From NCBI RefSeq assembly GCF_007565055.1, contig NC_044566.1, positions 96,673,797 through 96,737,796 of the forward strand: a stretch of 64,000 bases of DNA, read 5' to 3'. The notes below the pieces were generated by a model that saw only the letters and a program-made list of their open reading frames with translations, had not been told where the DNA came from and ran no database searches. Both the position numbers and the translations under genes were made by a program. Source of the DNA: Rhinopithecus roxellana (lineage: Eukaryota; Chordata; Mammalia; Primates; Cercopithecidae). Below, piece after piece: positions 35,653-45,199 of this stretch. Positions within the stretch are counted from its first letter, which is position 1, and every line of letters starts with the position of its first letter.

Positions 35653-38600
35653 TCAGTTCCCACCTATGAGTGAGAACATGCGGTGTTTGGTTTTCTCTTC
35701 TTGTGATAGTTTGCTAAGAATGATGGTTTCCAGCTGCATCCATGTCCCTACAAAGGACGCAAACTCATCCTTTTTTATGGCTGCATAGTATTCCATGGTG
35801 TATATGTGCCACATTTTCTTAATCCAGTCTGTCACAGATGGACATTTGGGTTGATTCCAAGTCTTTGCTATTGTGAATAGTGCCGCAATAAACATACGTG
35901 TACATGTGTCTTTGTAGTAGACTAATTTATAATCCTTTGGGTATATACCCAGTAGTGGGATGGCTGGGTCATATGGTACATCTAGTTCTAGATCCTTGAG
36001 GAATTGCCATACTGTTTTCCATAATGGTTGAACTAGTTTACAATCCCACCAACAGTGTAAAAGTGTTCCTATTTCTCCACATCCTCTCCAACACCTGTTG
36101 TTTCCTGACTTCTTAATGATTGCCATTCTAACTGGTGTGAGATGGTATCTCATTGTGGTTTTGATTTGCATTTCTCTGATGGCCAGTGATGATGAGCATT
36201 TTTTCATGTGTCTGTTGGCTGTATGAATATCTTCTTTTGAGAAATGTCTGTTCATATCCTTTCCCCACTTTTTGATGGGGTTGTTTGTTTTTTTCTCGTA
36301 TATTTGTTTGAGTTCTTTGTAGATTCTGGATATTAGCCCTTTGTCAGATGAGTAGGTTGCAAAAATTTTCTCCCATTCTGTAGGTTGCCTGTTCACTCTG
36401 ATGGTAGTTTCTTTTGCTGTGCAAAAGCTCTTTAGTTTAATTAGATCCCATTTGTCAATTTTGGCTTTTGCTGCCGTTGCTTTTGGTGTTTTAGACATGA
36501 AGTCCTTGCCCATGCCTATGTCCTGAATGGTACTACCTAGATTTTCTTCTAGGGTTTTTATGGTATTAGGTCTAACATTTAAGTCTCTAATCCATCTTGA
36601 ATTAATCTTCGTATAAGGGGTAAGGAAAGGATCCAGTTTCAGCTTTCTACTTATGGCTAGCCAATTTTCCCAGCACCATTTATTAAATAGGGAATCCTTT
36701 CCCCATTTCTTGTTTCTCTCAGGTTTGTCAAAGATCAGATGGCTGTAGATGTGCGGTATTATTTCTGAGGACTCTGTTCTGTTCCATTGGTCTATATCTC
36801 TGTTTTGGTACCAGTACCATGCTGTTTTGGTTACTGTAGCCTTGTAGTATAGTTTGAAGTCAGGTAGCGTGACGCCTCCAGCTTTGTCCTTTTGACTTAG
36901 GATTGTCTTGGCAATGCGGGCTCTTTTTTGGTTCCATATGAACTTTAAAGCAGTTTTTTCCAATTCTGTGAAGAAACTCATTGGTAGCTTGATGGGGATG
37001 GCATTGAATCTATAAATAACCTTGGGGAGTATGGCCATTTTCACGATATTGATTCTTCCTATCCATGAGCATGGTATGTTCTTCCATTTGTTTGTGTCCT
37101 CTTTGATTTCACTGAGCAGTGGTTTGTAGTTCTCCTTGAAGAGGTCCTTTACATCCCTTGTAAGCTGGATTCCTAGGTATTTTATTCTCTTTGAAGCAAT
37201 TGTGAATGGAAGTTCATTCCTGATTTGGCTCTCTGCTTGTCTGTTGCTGGTGTATAAGAATGCTTGTGATTTTTGCACATTAATTTTGTATCCTGAGACT
37301 TTGCTGAAGTTGCTTATCAGCTTAAGGAGATTTTGGGCTGAGACGATGGGGTTTTCTAAATATACAATCATGTCATCTGCAAACAGGGACAATTTGACTT
37401 CTTCTTTTCCTAACTGGATACCCTTGATTTCTTTCTCTTGCCTGATTGCCCTAGCCAGAACTTCCAACACTATGTTGAATAGGAGTGGTGAGAGAGGGCA
37501 TCCCTGTCTTGTGCCAGTTTTCAAAGGGAATTTTTCCAGTTTTTGCCCATTCAGTATGATATTAGCTGTGGGTTTGTCATAAATAGCTCTTATTATTTTG
37601 AGGTACGTTCCATCAATACCGAATTTATTGAGCGTTTTTAGCATGAAGGGCTGTTGAATTTTGTCAAAAGCCTTTTCTGCATCTATTGAGACAATCATGT
37701 GGTTCTTGTCTTTGGTTCTGTTTATATGCTGGATTACGTTTATTGATTTGCGAATGTTGAACCAGCCTTGCATCCCAGGGATGAAGCCCACTTGATCATG
37801 GTGGATAAGCTTTTTGATGTGCTGCTGAATCCGGTTTGCCAGTATTTTATTGAGGATTTTTGCATCAATGTTCATCAGGGATATTGGTCTAAAATTCTCT
37901 TTTTTTGTTGTGTCTCTGCCAGGCTTTGGTATCAGGATGATGTTGGCCTCATAAAATGAGTTAGGGAGGATTCCCTCTTTTTCTATTGATTGGAATAGTT
38001 TCAGAAGGAATGGTACCAGCTCCTCCTTGTACCTCTGGTAGAATTCAGCTGTGAATCCATCTGGTCCTGGACTTCTTTTGGTGGGTAGGCTATTAATTGT
38101 TGCCTCAATTTCAGAGCCTGCTATTGGTCTATTCAGGGATTCAACTTCTTCCTGGTTTAGCCTTGGGAGAGTGTAAGTGTCCAGGAAATTATCCATTTCT
38201 TCTAGATTTTCTAGTTGATTTGCGTAGAGGCGTTTATAGTATTCTCTGATGGTAGTTTGTATTTCTGTGGGGTCAGTGGTGATATCCCCTTTATCATTTT
38301 TTATTGCATCTATTTGATTCCTCTCTCTTTTTTTCTTTATTAGCCTTGCTAGCGGTCTGTCAATTTTGTTGATCTTTTCAAAAAACCAACTCCTGGATTC
38401 ATTGATTTTTTGGAGGGTTTTTTGTGTCTCTATCTCCTTCAGTTCTGCTCTGATCTTAGTTATTTCTTGCCTTCTGCTAGCTTTTGAATGTGATTGCTCT
38501 TGCCTCTCTAGTTCTTTTAATTGTGATGTTAGAGTGTCAATTTTAGATCTTTCCTGCTTTCTCTTGTGGGCATTTAGTGCTATAAATTTCCCTCTACACA

Positions 38601-39480
38601 CTGCTTTAAATGTGTCCCAGAGATTCTGGTATGTTGTATCTTTGTTCTCATTGGTTTCAAAGAACATCTTTATTTCCGCTTTCATTTCGTTATGTACCCA
38701 GTAGTCATTCAGGAGCAGGTTGTTCAGTTTCCATGTAGTTGAGCGGTTTTGATTGAGTTTCTTAGTCCTGAGTTCTAGTTTGATTGCACTGTGGTCTGAG
38801 AGACAGTTTGTTATAATTTCTGTTCTTTTACATTTGCTGAGGAGTACTTTACTTCCAATTATGTGGTCAATTTTGGAATAAGTGCGATGTGGTGCTGAGA
38901 AGAATGTATATTCTGTTGATTTGGGGTGGAGAGTTCTATAGATGTCTATTAGGTCCGCTTGGTGCAGAGATGAGTTCAATTCCTGGATATCCTTGTTAAC
39001 TTTCTGTCTCGTTGATCTGTCTAATGTTGACAGCGGAGTGTTGAAGTCTCCCATTATTATTGTATGGGAGTCTAAGTCTCTTTGTAAGTCTCTAAGGACT
39101 TGCTTTATGAATCTGGGTGCTCCTGTATTGGGTGCATATATATTTAGGAGAGTTAGCTCTTCCTGTTGAATTGATCCCTTTACCATTATGTAATGGCCTT
39201 CTTTGTCTCTTTTGATCTTTGATGGTTTAAAGTCTGTTTTATCAGAGACTAGGATTGCAACCCCTGCTTTTTTTTGTTCTCCATTTGCTTGGTAGATCTT
39301 CCTCCATCCCTTTATTTTGAGCCTATGTATGTCTCTGCATGTGAGATGGGTCTCCTGAATACAGCAGACTGATGGGTCTTGACTCTTTATCCAGTTTGCC
39401 AGTCTGTGTCTTTTAATTGGAGCATTTAGTCCATTAACATTTAAGGTTAATATTGTTATGTGTGAACTTGATCCTGCCAT
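35653..39480 (-). CDS. L1 ORF2p, endonuclease and reverse transcriptase
   Basis: Encodes the enzyme of target-primed reverse transcription: it nicks genomic DNA and copies L1 RNA (or Alu RNA in trans) at the nick. It is 1275 aa, the full length of the primate protein, without stops. The N-terminal APE-like endonuclease keeps N14 (TLNVNG), E43 (IQETH), D145 and N147 (MGDFN) and the SDHSAIK motif. The RT domain has GFIPGMQG, SIDAEKAFDK, TRQGCPLSPLLF and the catalytic FADD at about 700-703. The C-terminal Cys-rich segment reads CWRGCGEIGTLLHCWWDC, matching CX3CX7HX4C. In life ORF2 is translated at low level from the bicistronic RNA after ORF1. Every catalytic residue I can check is present, but activity cannot be judged from sequence alone. 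Confidence 0.97.
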   Translation of the reverse strand: MAGSSSHITILTLNVNGLNAPIKRHRLANWIKSQDPSVCCIQETHLTCRDIHRLKIKGWRKIYQANGEQKKAGVAILVSDKTDFKPSKIKRDKEGHYIMVKGSIQQEELTLLNIYAPNTGAPRFIKQVLRDLQRDLDSHTIIMGDFNTPLSTLDRSTRQKVNKDIQELNSSLHQADLIDIYRTLHPKSTEYTFFSAPHRTYSKIDHIIGSKVLLSKCKRTEIITNCLSDHSAIKLELRTKKLNQNRSTTWKLNNLLLNDYWVHNEMKAEIKMFFETNENKDTTYQNLWDTFKAVCRGKFIALNAHKRKQERSKIDTLTSQLKELERQEQSHSKASRRQEITKIRAELKEIETQKTLQKINESRSWFFEKINKIDRPLARLIKKKRERNQIDAIKNDKGDITTDPTEIQTTIREYYKRLYANQLENLEEMDNFLDTYTLPRLNQEEVESLNRPIAGSEIEATINSLPTKRSPGPDGFTAEFYQRYKEELVPFLLKLFQSIEKEGILPNSFYEANIILIPKPGRDTTKKENFRPISLMNIDAKILNKILANRIQQHIKKLIHHDQVGFIPGMQGWFNIRKSINVIQHINRTKDKNHMIVSIDAEKAFDKIQQPFMLKTLNKFGIDGTYLKIIRAIYDKPTANIILNGQKLEKFPLKTGTRQGCPLSPLLFNIVLEVLARAIRQEKEIKGIQLGKEEVKLSLFADDMIVYLENPIVSAQNLLKLISNFSKVSGYKINVQKSQAFLYTSNRQAESQIRNELPFTIASKRIKYLGIQLTRDVKDLFKENYKPLLSEIKEDTNKWKNIPCSWIGRINIVKMAILPKVIYRFNAIPIKLPMSFFTELEKTALKFIWNQKRARIAKTILSQKDKAGGVTLPDFKLYYKATVTKTAWYWYQNRDIDQWNRTESSEIIPHIYSHLIFDKPERNKKWGKDSLFNKWCWENWLAISRKLKLDPFLTPYTKINSRWIRDLNVRPNTIKTLEENLGSTIQDIGMGKDFMSKTPKATAAKAKIDKWDLIKLKSFCTAKETTIRVNRQPTEWEKIFATYSSDKGLISRIYKELKQIYEKKTNNPIKKWGKDMNRHFSKEDIHTANRHMKKCSSSLAIREMQIKTTMRYHLTPVRMAIIKKSGNNRCWRGCGEIGTLLHCWWDCKLVQPLWKTVWQFLKDLELDVPYDPAIPLLGIYPKDYKLVYYKDTCTRMFIAALFTIAKTWNQPKCPSVTDWIKKMWHIYTMEYYAAIKKDEFASFVGTWMQLETIILSKLSQEEKTKHRMFSLIGGN

Positions 39481-39543
39481 TATGATATTAACTGGTTATT
39501 TTGCTCGTTAGTTGATGCAGTTTCTTCCTAGCCTCGATGGTCT

Positions 39544-40560
39544 TTACATTTTGCCAAGTTTTTGCGATGGCTGGTACCGGTTGTTCCTTTCCATGTTTAG
39601 TGCTTCCTTCAGGGTCTCTTGTAAGGCAGGCCTGGTGGTGACAAAATCTCTAAGCATTTGCTTATCTGTAAAGGATTTTATTTCTCCTTCACTTATGAAA
39701 CTTAGTTTGGCTGGATATGAAATTCTGGGTTTAAAATTCTTTTCTTTAAGAACGTTGAATATTGGCCCCCACTCTCTTCTGGCTTGTAGAGTTTCTGCCG
39801 AGAGATCTGCTGTTAGTCTGATGGGCTTCCCTTTGTGGGTGACCCGACCTTTCTCTCTGGCTGCCCTTAAGATTTTTTCCTTCATTTCAACTTTGGTGAA
39901 TCTGGCAATTATGTGTCTTGGAGTTGCTCTTCTGGAGGAGTATCTTTGTGGCGTTCTCTGTATTTCCTGAATTTGAATGTTGGCCTGCCCTACTAGGTTG
40001 GGGAAGTTCTCCTGGATGATATCCTGAAGAGTGTTTTCCAACTTGGTTCCATTTTCCCCCTCACTTTCAGGCACCCCAATCAGACGTAGATTTGGTCTTT
40101 TTACGTAATCCCATACTTCTTGCAGGTTTTGCTCATTTCTTTTTCTTCTTTTTTCTTTTGGTTTCTCTTCTCGCTTCATTTCATTCATTTGATCTTCAAT
40201 CGCTGATACTCTTTCTTCCAGTTGATCGAGTCGGTTACTGAAGCTTGTGCATTTGTCACGTATTTCTCGTGTCATGGTTTTCATCTCTGTCATTTCGTTT
40301 ATGATCTTCTCTGCATTAATGAGTCTAGCTGTCAATTCTTCCACTCTTTTTTCAAGATTTTTAGTTTCTTTGCGCTGGGTACGTAATTCCTCCTTTAGCT
40401 CTGATAAGTTTGATGGACTGAAGCCTTCTTCTCTCCTCTCGTCCAAGTCATTCTCTGACCAGCTTTGATCCGTTGCTGGAGATGGGCTGCGCTCCTTTGC
40501 AGGGGGAGATGCGCTCTTATTTTTTGAATTTCCAGCTTTTCTGCCCTGCTTCTTCCCCAT
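39544..40560 (-). CDS. L1 ORF1p, RNA-binding chaperone
   Basis: Encodes the trimeric RNA-binding protein that coats L1 RNA in cytoplasmic ribonucleoprotein particles and has nucleic-acid chaperone activity. It is 338 aa with no stop, the length usual for primate L1 ORF1p. The Lys/Arg- and Ser-Pro-rich N terminus has SP sites at S18, S25 and S27. A long Glu/Lys/Leu-rich coiled coil follows (about residues 50-150), then the RRM core (about 157-250, with RPNLRLIGVPE near its start) and the C-terminal domain with ARREWGPIF and YPAKLSF. The start codon follows the 5' UTR directly and the stop lies 63 bp upstream of ORF2 on the same RNA. The C terminus ends SQKLGKM. This is not a host gene; it is part of the L1 transcription unit. 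Confidence 0.96.
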   Translation of the reverse strand: MGKKQGRKAGNSKNKSASPPAKERSPSPATDQSWSENDLDERREEGFSPSNLSELKEELRTQRKETKNLEKRVEELTARLINAEKIINEMTEMKTMTREIRDKCTSFSNRLDQLEERVSAIEDQMNEMKREEKPKEKRRKRNEQNLQEVWDYVKRPNLRLIGVPESEGENGTKLENTLQDIIQENFPNLVGQANIQIQEIQRTPQRYSSRRATPRHIIARFTKVEMKEKILRAAREKGRVTHKGKPIRLTADLSAETLQARREWGPIFNVLKEKNFKPRISYPAKLSFISEGEIKSFTDKQMLRDFVTTRPALQETLKEALNMERNNRYQPSQKLGKM

Positions 40561-40994
40561 CTTTGTGGTTTTATCTGTCTCTGGTCTTTGATGGTGGTGA
40601 CGAACTGATGGGGTTTTGGTATAGGTGTCCTTCCTGTTTGATAGTTTTCCTTCTGACAGTCAGAAGGACTCTCTGTTGGTCTGTTGGAGATTGCTTGAGG
40701 TCCACTCCAGACCCTGTTTGCCTGGGTATCAGCAGCAGAGGTTGCCGAAGATAGAATATTGCTGAACAGCGAGTGTACCTGTCTGATTCTTCCTTTGGAA
40801 GTGTCCTCTCAGGGGTGTACTCCACCCTGTGAGGTGTGGGGTGTCAGACTGCCCCTAGTGGGGGATTTCTCCCAGCTAGGCTACTCAGGGGTCAGGGACA
40901 CACCTGAGCAGGCAGTCTGTCCGTTCTCAGATCTCAACCTCCGCGTTGGGAGATCCACGGCTCTCCCCAAAGCTGTCAGACAGAGTCGTTCGCG

Positions 40995-41195
40995 TCTGCA
41001 CCGGCTCCCGCTACTTCCCCTGTTGGTCTTCAGCTGTGCGCTGTCCCCAGAGGTGGAGACTACAGAGACAGGCAGGCTTCCTTGAGCTGCTGTGAGCTCC
41101 ACCCAGTTCGAGCTTCCCAGCGGCTTTGTTTACCTACTTAAGCCTCAGCAATGGCGGGCGCCCCTCCCCCAGCCTCGCTGCTGCCTTGCGGATAG
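40995..41195 (+). promoter_or_regulatory. L1 antisense promoter region (by position)
   Basis: The interval corresponds to nucleotides about 400-600 of the L1 5' UTR, where human L1 has an antisense promoter firing out of the element. Here it would transcribe the plus strand through 41600 into the flanking L2-derived sequence. The position is homology-based; no core promoter element was demonstrated in the sequence. Confidence 0.5.
41151..41195 (+). pseudogene. L1 antisense ORF0, truncated after 14 codons
   Basis: An ATG in strong context (G at -3, G at +4) lies 444 nt from the L1 5' end on the antisense strand, the place where primate ORF0 starts (about nt 452 in human). The frame reads MAGAPPPASLLPCG and then meets TAG at 41193-41195. 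The opening residues are recognisably those of ORF0, but the family product is about 70 residues. ORF0 is therefore cut short in this copy unless splicing removes the stop. Confidence 0.75.
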
Positions 41196-41594
41196 ATCGC
41201 GGCAGACTGCTGTGTTAGCAGTGAGGGAGGCTTCGTGGGCGTGGGACCCTCCCGGCCAGGTGTGGGATATATTCTCCTGGAATGCCTGTATGCTTACAGC
41301 GCAGTATTGGGGTGGGAGTTACCCGATTTTCCAGGTGTTGTGTGTCTCAGTTCCCCTGGCTAGGAAAACGGATCCCCTTCCCCCTTGCGCTTCCAGGTGA
41401 GGCGATGCCTCGCCCTGCTTCAGCTCTCGCTGGTCAGGCTGCAGCAGCTGACCAGCACCGATTGTCCGGCACTCCCTAGTGAGATGACCCCAGTACCTCA
41501 GTTGAAAATGCAGAAATCACCGGTCTTCTGTGTCGCTCGCGCTGGGAGTTGGAGACTGGAGTTGTTCCTATTCGGCCATCTTGCTCCGCCCCCC

Positions 41595-41611
41595 TAAAAC
41601 CTTTTCATTTC
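41595..41611. repeat. L1 target-site duplication, 5' copy
   Basis: Identical 17-bp copy directly abutting the L1 5' end. It shows that the flanks 35325 and 41612 were adjacent before insertion. Confidence 0.95.
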
Positions 41612-41639
41612 AAATGGAGTTGCAGATGTTTCTACTGAG

Positions 41640-42048
41640 TGCCTACCAAGTACTGGAAGAAAGAGATCCAACAGAAACCATTCAATACTTTCCTCACTGA
41701 TCTTCTCTGTGGTTTTGACACTCTCTCAGGTGGAAATGATCTCTCTTCTGGCTTTATAACAGCACATACTCTTGATTCTTCTCTTAGCTCTCTGTCCACT
41801 GTGCCTGACAATTTCTACCCAAGAATCTTCTTAATCCATCTTGTTCTAATGGATTAAGAATAAGATGGATCATGGTATCCAAATGGCAATGTTTCTCAGA
41901 ATTATGTCATCCCATCCTCTTTTCTTTACAAAAACTCTCCCTAGAATTGTTCTCCTTCCCACCCTTGACTTAGAATCTTTATCTCTGATCTTGATCATCT
42001 TCCCGGGCCCCAAAGACAGCTTCAGTCCTCTGCTGGACTTCTCTTAGG
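41640..42048 (+). mobile_element. Probable L2-derived sequence, left part
   Basis: Pyrimidine-rich sequence continuous in character with the L2 beyond the Alu. The junction across the AluS (42048 to 42388) fits one element, but this half is too diverged to prove. Confidence 0.4.
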
Positions 42049-42060
42049 AATACCAGGCAC

Positions 42061-42375
42061 GGCCAGGCACAGTGGCTCACACCTGTAATCCCAGCACTTT
42101 GGGAGGCTGAAGGCAGGCAGATCACAAGGTCAAGAGATCAAGACCATCCTGGCCAACATGGTAAAACCCCATCTCTACTAAAAATACAAAAATTAGCTGG
42201 GTGTGGTGGTACGTGCCTGTAGTCCCAGCTACTTGGGAGGCTGAGGCAGGAGAATCGCTTGAACCCAGGAGGCGGAGGTTGCAGTGAGCCAAGATCGCAA
42301 CATTTCGCTCCAGTCTAGCTACAGACAAAGAATCCGTCTAAAAAAAAAAAAGAAAGAAAGAAAGAAAAGAAAAGA
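42061..42375 (+). mobile_element. AluS inserted in L2-derived DNA
   Basis: Full-length Alu with a tail evolved to (AAAG)n. TSD AATACCAGGCAC at 42049-42060 and 42376-42387, perfect over 12 bp. Confidence 0.94.
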
Positions 42376-42387
42376 AATACCAGGCAC

Positions 42388-43020
42388 AGCACCTTCCTCT
42401 TTTTCCTAATCTGCTTCTCCTTCTAACGTCCTGTTTGCATCAAGTGCTTCCTCATTCCCCTGGTGACTCAACCCTGAAACTTCAAGTCATTATAGATTTC
42501 TTCACATCACTCACTCCCCTATTCATCTATCATTTAGTTCTGCTGTTCCTACCACCCTTTTATATTTCAGATCCATCTTCTGTCCATCCCTCATTGCCAC
42601 TTCCTTTGTTCAGGTCTTTATTATGTCTCATCTGAATGTCTGCAATATCTAACTAACTGCCCTGCCTCTAATCAGGTTTCCCACCAATCTGTTCTCTATC
42701 TTGATAATGGATGGTCTTTCTAAAACACAAATCTGAGTGTGCCACGCCTATCCTACAGGCCTATTTTGGTTCCCATGTCTTGCAAAATGAAGTCTCGGCT
42801 CAACACAGGAATTGGACCTTGTTCACTTCTTTGCCTCATCTAGTACTATTTCCCAAAACCTCATTTGGCTCTACTCCCACCAAAATGTTTGTATTACCAG
42901 AATTTGCCATGTTATCTCACCCATCTCAACCTTTGTAAATGTCTTTCCTTTGCTTAGGATGTTCTCCTCATTTCAGCCTATGTAAGCCCCAAAATATTTC
43001 CCATGAGAACTCTCTGGCTC
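42388..43020 (+). mobile_element. L2 LINE, right part
   Basis: GGATGGTCTTTCTAAAACAC, AAATCTGAGTGTGCCACGCC, ATGTCTTGCAAAATGAAGTC and CTTTCCTTTGCTTAGGATG follow L2 downstream of its reverse transcriptase. Confidence 0.75.
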
Positions 43021-43785
43021 CTCCGTGTGGTTCGTTGCTCTCTCTCCTCTGCAGCCGCCTGTTCCCAGGCTGCCAGTGTGGGGCCTGGAGAAGCAGCTTC
43101 CTCGCTGGTCAAGATCACTCAGAAGCCATCATGATGGAATGGGGGACTGTGGAGGTGGCTGAGAGGTATTCTTTTCCTCTCCAAATAAAATGTTTGTCTT
43201 TTATTCATTAAATCCTAAAATTGATCTAAATCTTCAACCCATAAATCATTTTAAATATGTATTCTGACTGTCCCAAAATAACTTGAACCATAGGTGGTCT
43301 TCACTTGGTTGCTTTTCTCACCCAAATCCCACCAATAATGGTTTGTGGGGCTGTGACAGTGAGGTCAAAGAACTTTAACCTGGAAATTTACCATCCTCAT
43401 TCCTGGCTATGAGCTCCAGGGTTAACATATAATTTCAATCTGTGTAGCAAAGCATTCTCTCATTATTTTCAAAGATTTTTATTTTATCACTTCTAAAGTG
43501 TAGGGAATTTGGAAAATATACCTTCCATAATGTAACTAGAGTTAGACACCATGATTGGCATTTAGATGTATTTGCTTTCAGTCTTGTTATTTATCTGTAT
43601 TCCAATTTTGACAAAGTGGTATTCTCTGCATAAGTGTTGTCTATTTAAAACAATGCTACTAGGTGCTTTCTGTATCATTAAATATCATATTTAAATATGG
43701 TTAAATAATATTACATTGGATGCAACTGGAATAATTTGGCTAACAATAATTATGATTAACAAACCATATTTGTATACTACCCTAT
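43021..43785. other. No feature recognised
   Basis: Unique-looking, becoming AT-rich. An AATAAA near 43184 is not linked to any exon I can see. Confidence 0.4.
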
Positions 43786-43789
43786 TACA

Positions 43790-44480
43790 GACATTTAATT
43801 TTTTTCAATGTTTCACTGTTGGGGATAGCACTATAACAAATACCCAAACAGTATATTAGAGTGGTGGTGGTGTTTTCATAATGTCTCGCCAGGACAAAGT
43901 ATTTTTTTTTTAATTCATATCAGTTTGATAGATAATATAAGATATCTCATTATGGCTTTACTTCTTATTTCTTTGACTATCAGTGAGGCTATACATGCTT
44001 GTTGTCAATTGTACTTCCTGGAAAATTGCTTGTTCATTTCTCCTGCCTATTTTAATTACATAATTTGTATTTTTCCAATTGATTTATAAAAACTTCATTA
44101 TTATATTATTATATAACATTATATCATGGATCTTAACCTTTTGATGTGTATTGTCTAAGTGTCCTACAGAGTTTGCCACTTGCTTTTCAACTTTGTGCAT
44201 GCTGTTTTCATTCTTTTGCTTTATGGAAGCTGTAAATATTTATGGAGTCAAAACTATCATTATTTTCATTGTTTTTCCTTTCATGATTTTATATATAGAA
44301 CATCTTTCTCCATATGAATGTGAGGAAAATATTAACTTTATAGTACTTTTATTATTTCTTTTTATTTTATTTAACTCTGTAATCCACCTGGCATTTATAT
44401 TGGCATACTGCTTGAGGTAGGAATGTAACTTTTTTCCCATTAAAATTTACTTCAGTCTCACTTATTGACTAAATCTTTCT
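43790..44480 (-). mobile_element. Old L1 (L1M) ORF2 3' part
   Basis: Complement of a mammalian-wide L1: ATTTAATTTTTTTCAATGTTTC, ATCTCATTATGGCTTTACTTC, GTTTGCCACTTGCTTTTCAAC, TTTATGGAAGCTGTAAATAT and TAATCCACCTGGCATTTATAT occur in the correct order. Frames are destroyed. Confidence 0.75.
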
Positions 44481-44569
44481 TTTCGAGCTTGCTTTTAAGA
44501 CCACATTTCATAAGATGCTTTATGTGGTGTAACAGATCTTTTTAGGGGCTTCCTGTTTGTAGCTCATTT

Positions 44570-44740
44570 TCAGGCCTTACTGATTTTGTGTCCTTAAATT
44601 AGTCAGTTCACTTCTTGGTGTCTAATTCCATTATCTGCAAAATAGATAGATCTGCTTGCAGACTGCTTTAAGATTTGAGATGATTCATATGAGATGCTTA
44701 TCATAGCACCTGGAAAGTTAGAAGCACTTGATAAATAGAA
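44570..44740 (+). mobile_element. MIR
   Basis: TGTGTCCTTAAATTAGTCAGTTCAC, AATTCCATTATCTGCAAAATAG and ATCATAGCACCTGGAAAGTTAG follow MIR. Confidence 0.7.
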
Positions 44741-45180
44741 GTTCCTATTTATTTATTGTATTGACTGATATCTTCTGCCAGCACCACAATGACAAACACA
44801 TTTTGAAACTTAGCACACAGCCAGACACATCAGCCGTGGGAAAACTCTTGCATATTTACTTCCAACATAGGCCTCATTATCAACACTCTTCCCACCCAGG
44901 AGTCATAAGTTTAACAAATATTTCAGCCCCTACCATGTGCAAGGTATTGTAGAGAATAAGAAGATAAATGAAAAATAGCATTATATAGAACTTCTGTAAT
45001 CCCTGCTTGCTTCTGCTGTGCACAATATAAATGAAATATTTTTTATTCGGCCAAATACTCATTAACCTGTGCTATATGCCTGGACACAGAGCTGCTGGCT
45101 ATCAGCATGGAGTAGCATACTACTATTTTGTCCAGGATTCTCATACAAATTTGATCCTGCACATGCCAGATATGGACAAA
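44741..45180. other. No gene; possible short L2/MIR trace
   Basis: 44910-44965 (CAAATATTTCAGCCCCTACCATGTGCAAGG) may be an L2 terminus complement. The rest is unassigned. Confidence 0.4.
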
Positions 45181-45199
45181 TATCACACATTTGGGGAAT

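Larger units (their letters stand above)
35343..41594 (-). mobile_element. Full-length L1 (LINE-1) retrotransposon with intact ORF1 and ORF2
   Basis: Autonomous non-LTR retrotransposon read on the minus strand. In element order it has a 5' UTR beginning GGGGGGCGGAGCAAGATGG (41594 downwards), ORF1, a 63-bp spacer, ORF2, a 231-bp 3' UTR and an A-rich tail of 26 A, one G and 52 A (35421-35343). A 17-bp perfect direct repeat flanks it (35326-35342 and 41595-41611). The plus-strand junction at 41611/41612 reads TTTC/AA, close to the L1 endonuclease consensus TTTT/AA, as expected for target-primed reverse transcription. There is no 5' truncation or inversion, no stop in either ORF, and a long tail, so the insertion looks recent. 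In an Old World monkey this would be the local L1PA-derived (L1RS/L1CER-type) lineage; the exact subfamily is an inference. Confidence 0.97.
40561..41594 (-). promoter_or_regulatory. L1 5' UTR with internal Pol II promoter
   Basis: GC- and CpG-rich leader that in primate L1 carries the internal sense promoter. A YY1-type site (sense AAGATGGCCG, plus-strand positions 41573-41582) sits near the 5' end where YY1 fixes the start site in human L1. The region is 1034 bp against about 910 bp in human-specific L1. The surplus of about 120 bp fits retention of the 129-bp segment that human L1PA lineages lost to escape ZNF93, but that is an inference from length only. Confidence 0.9.

Noticed and set aside
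37136..38704. Plus-strand ORFs of 148 and 112 codons within the L1
   Set aside because: Antisense shadows of ORF2 with no independent support.
41092..41400. 102-codon plus-strand ORF in the L1 5' UTR overlapping ORF0
   Set aside because: It is in a different frame from ORF0 and matches no known L1 product. It might lie on an antisense transcript, but nothing shows it is translated.
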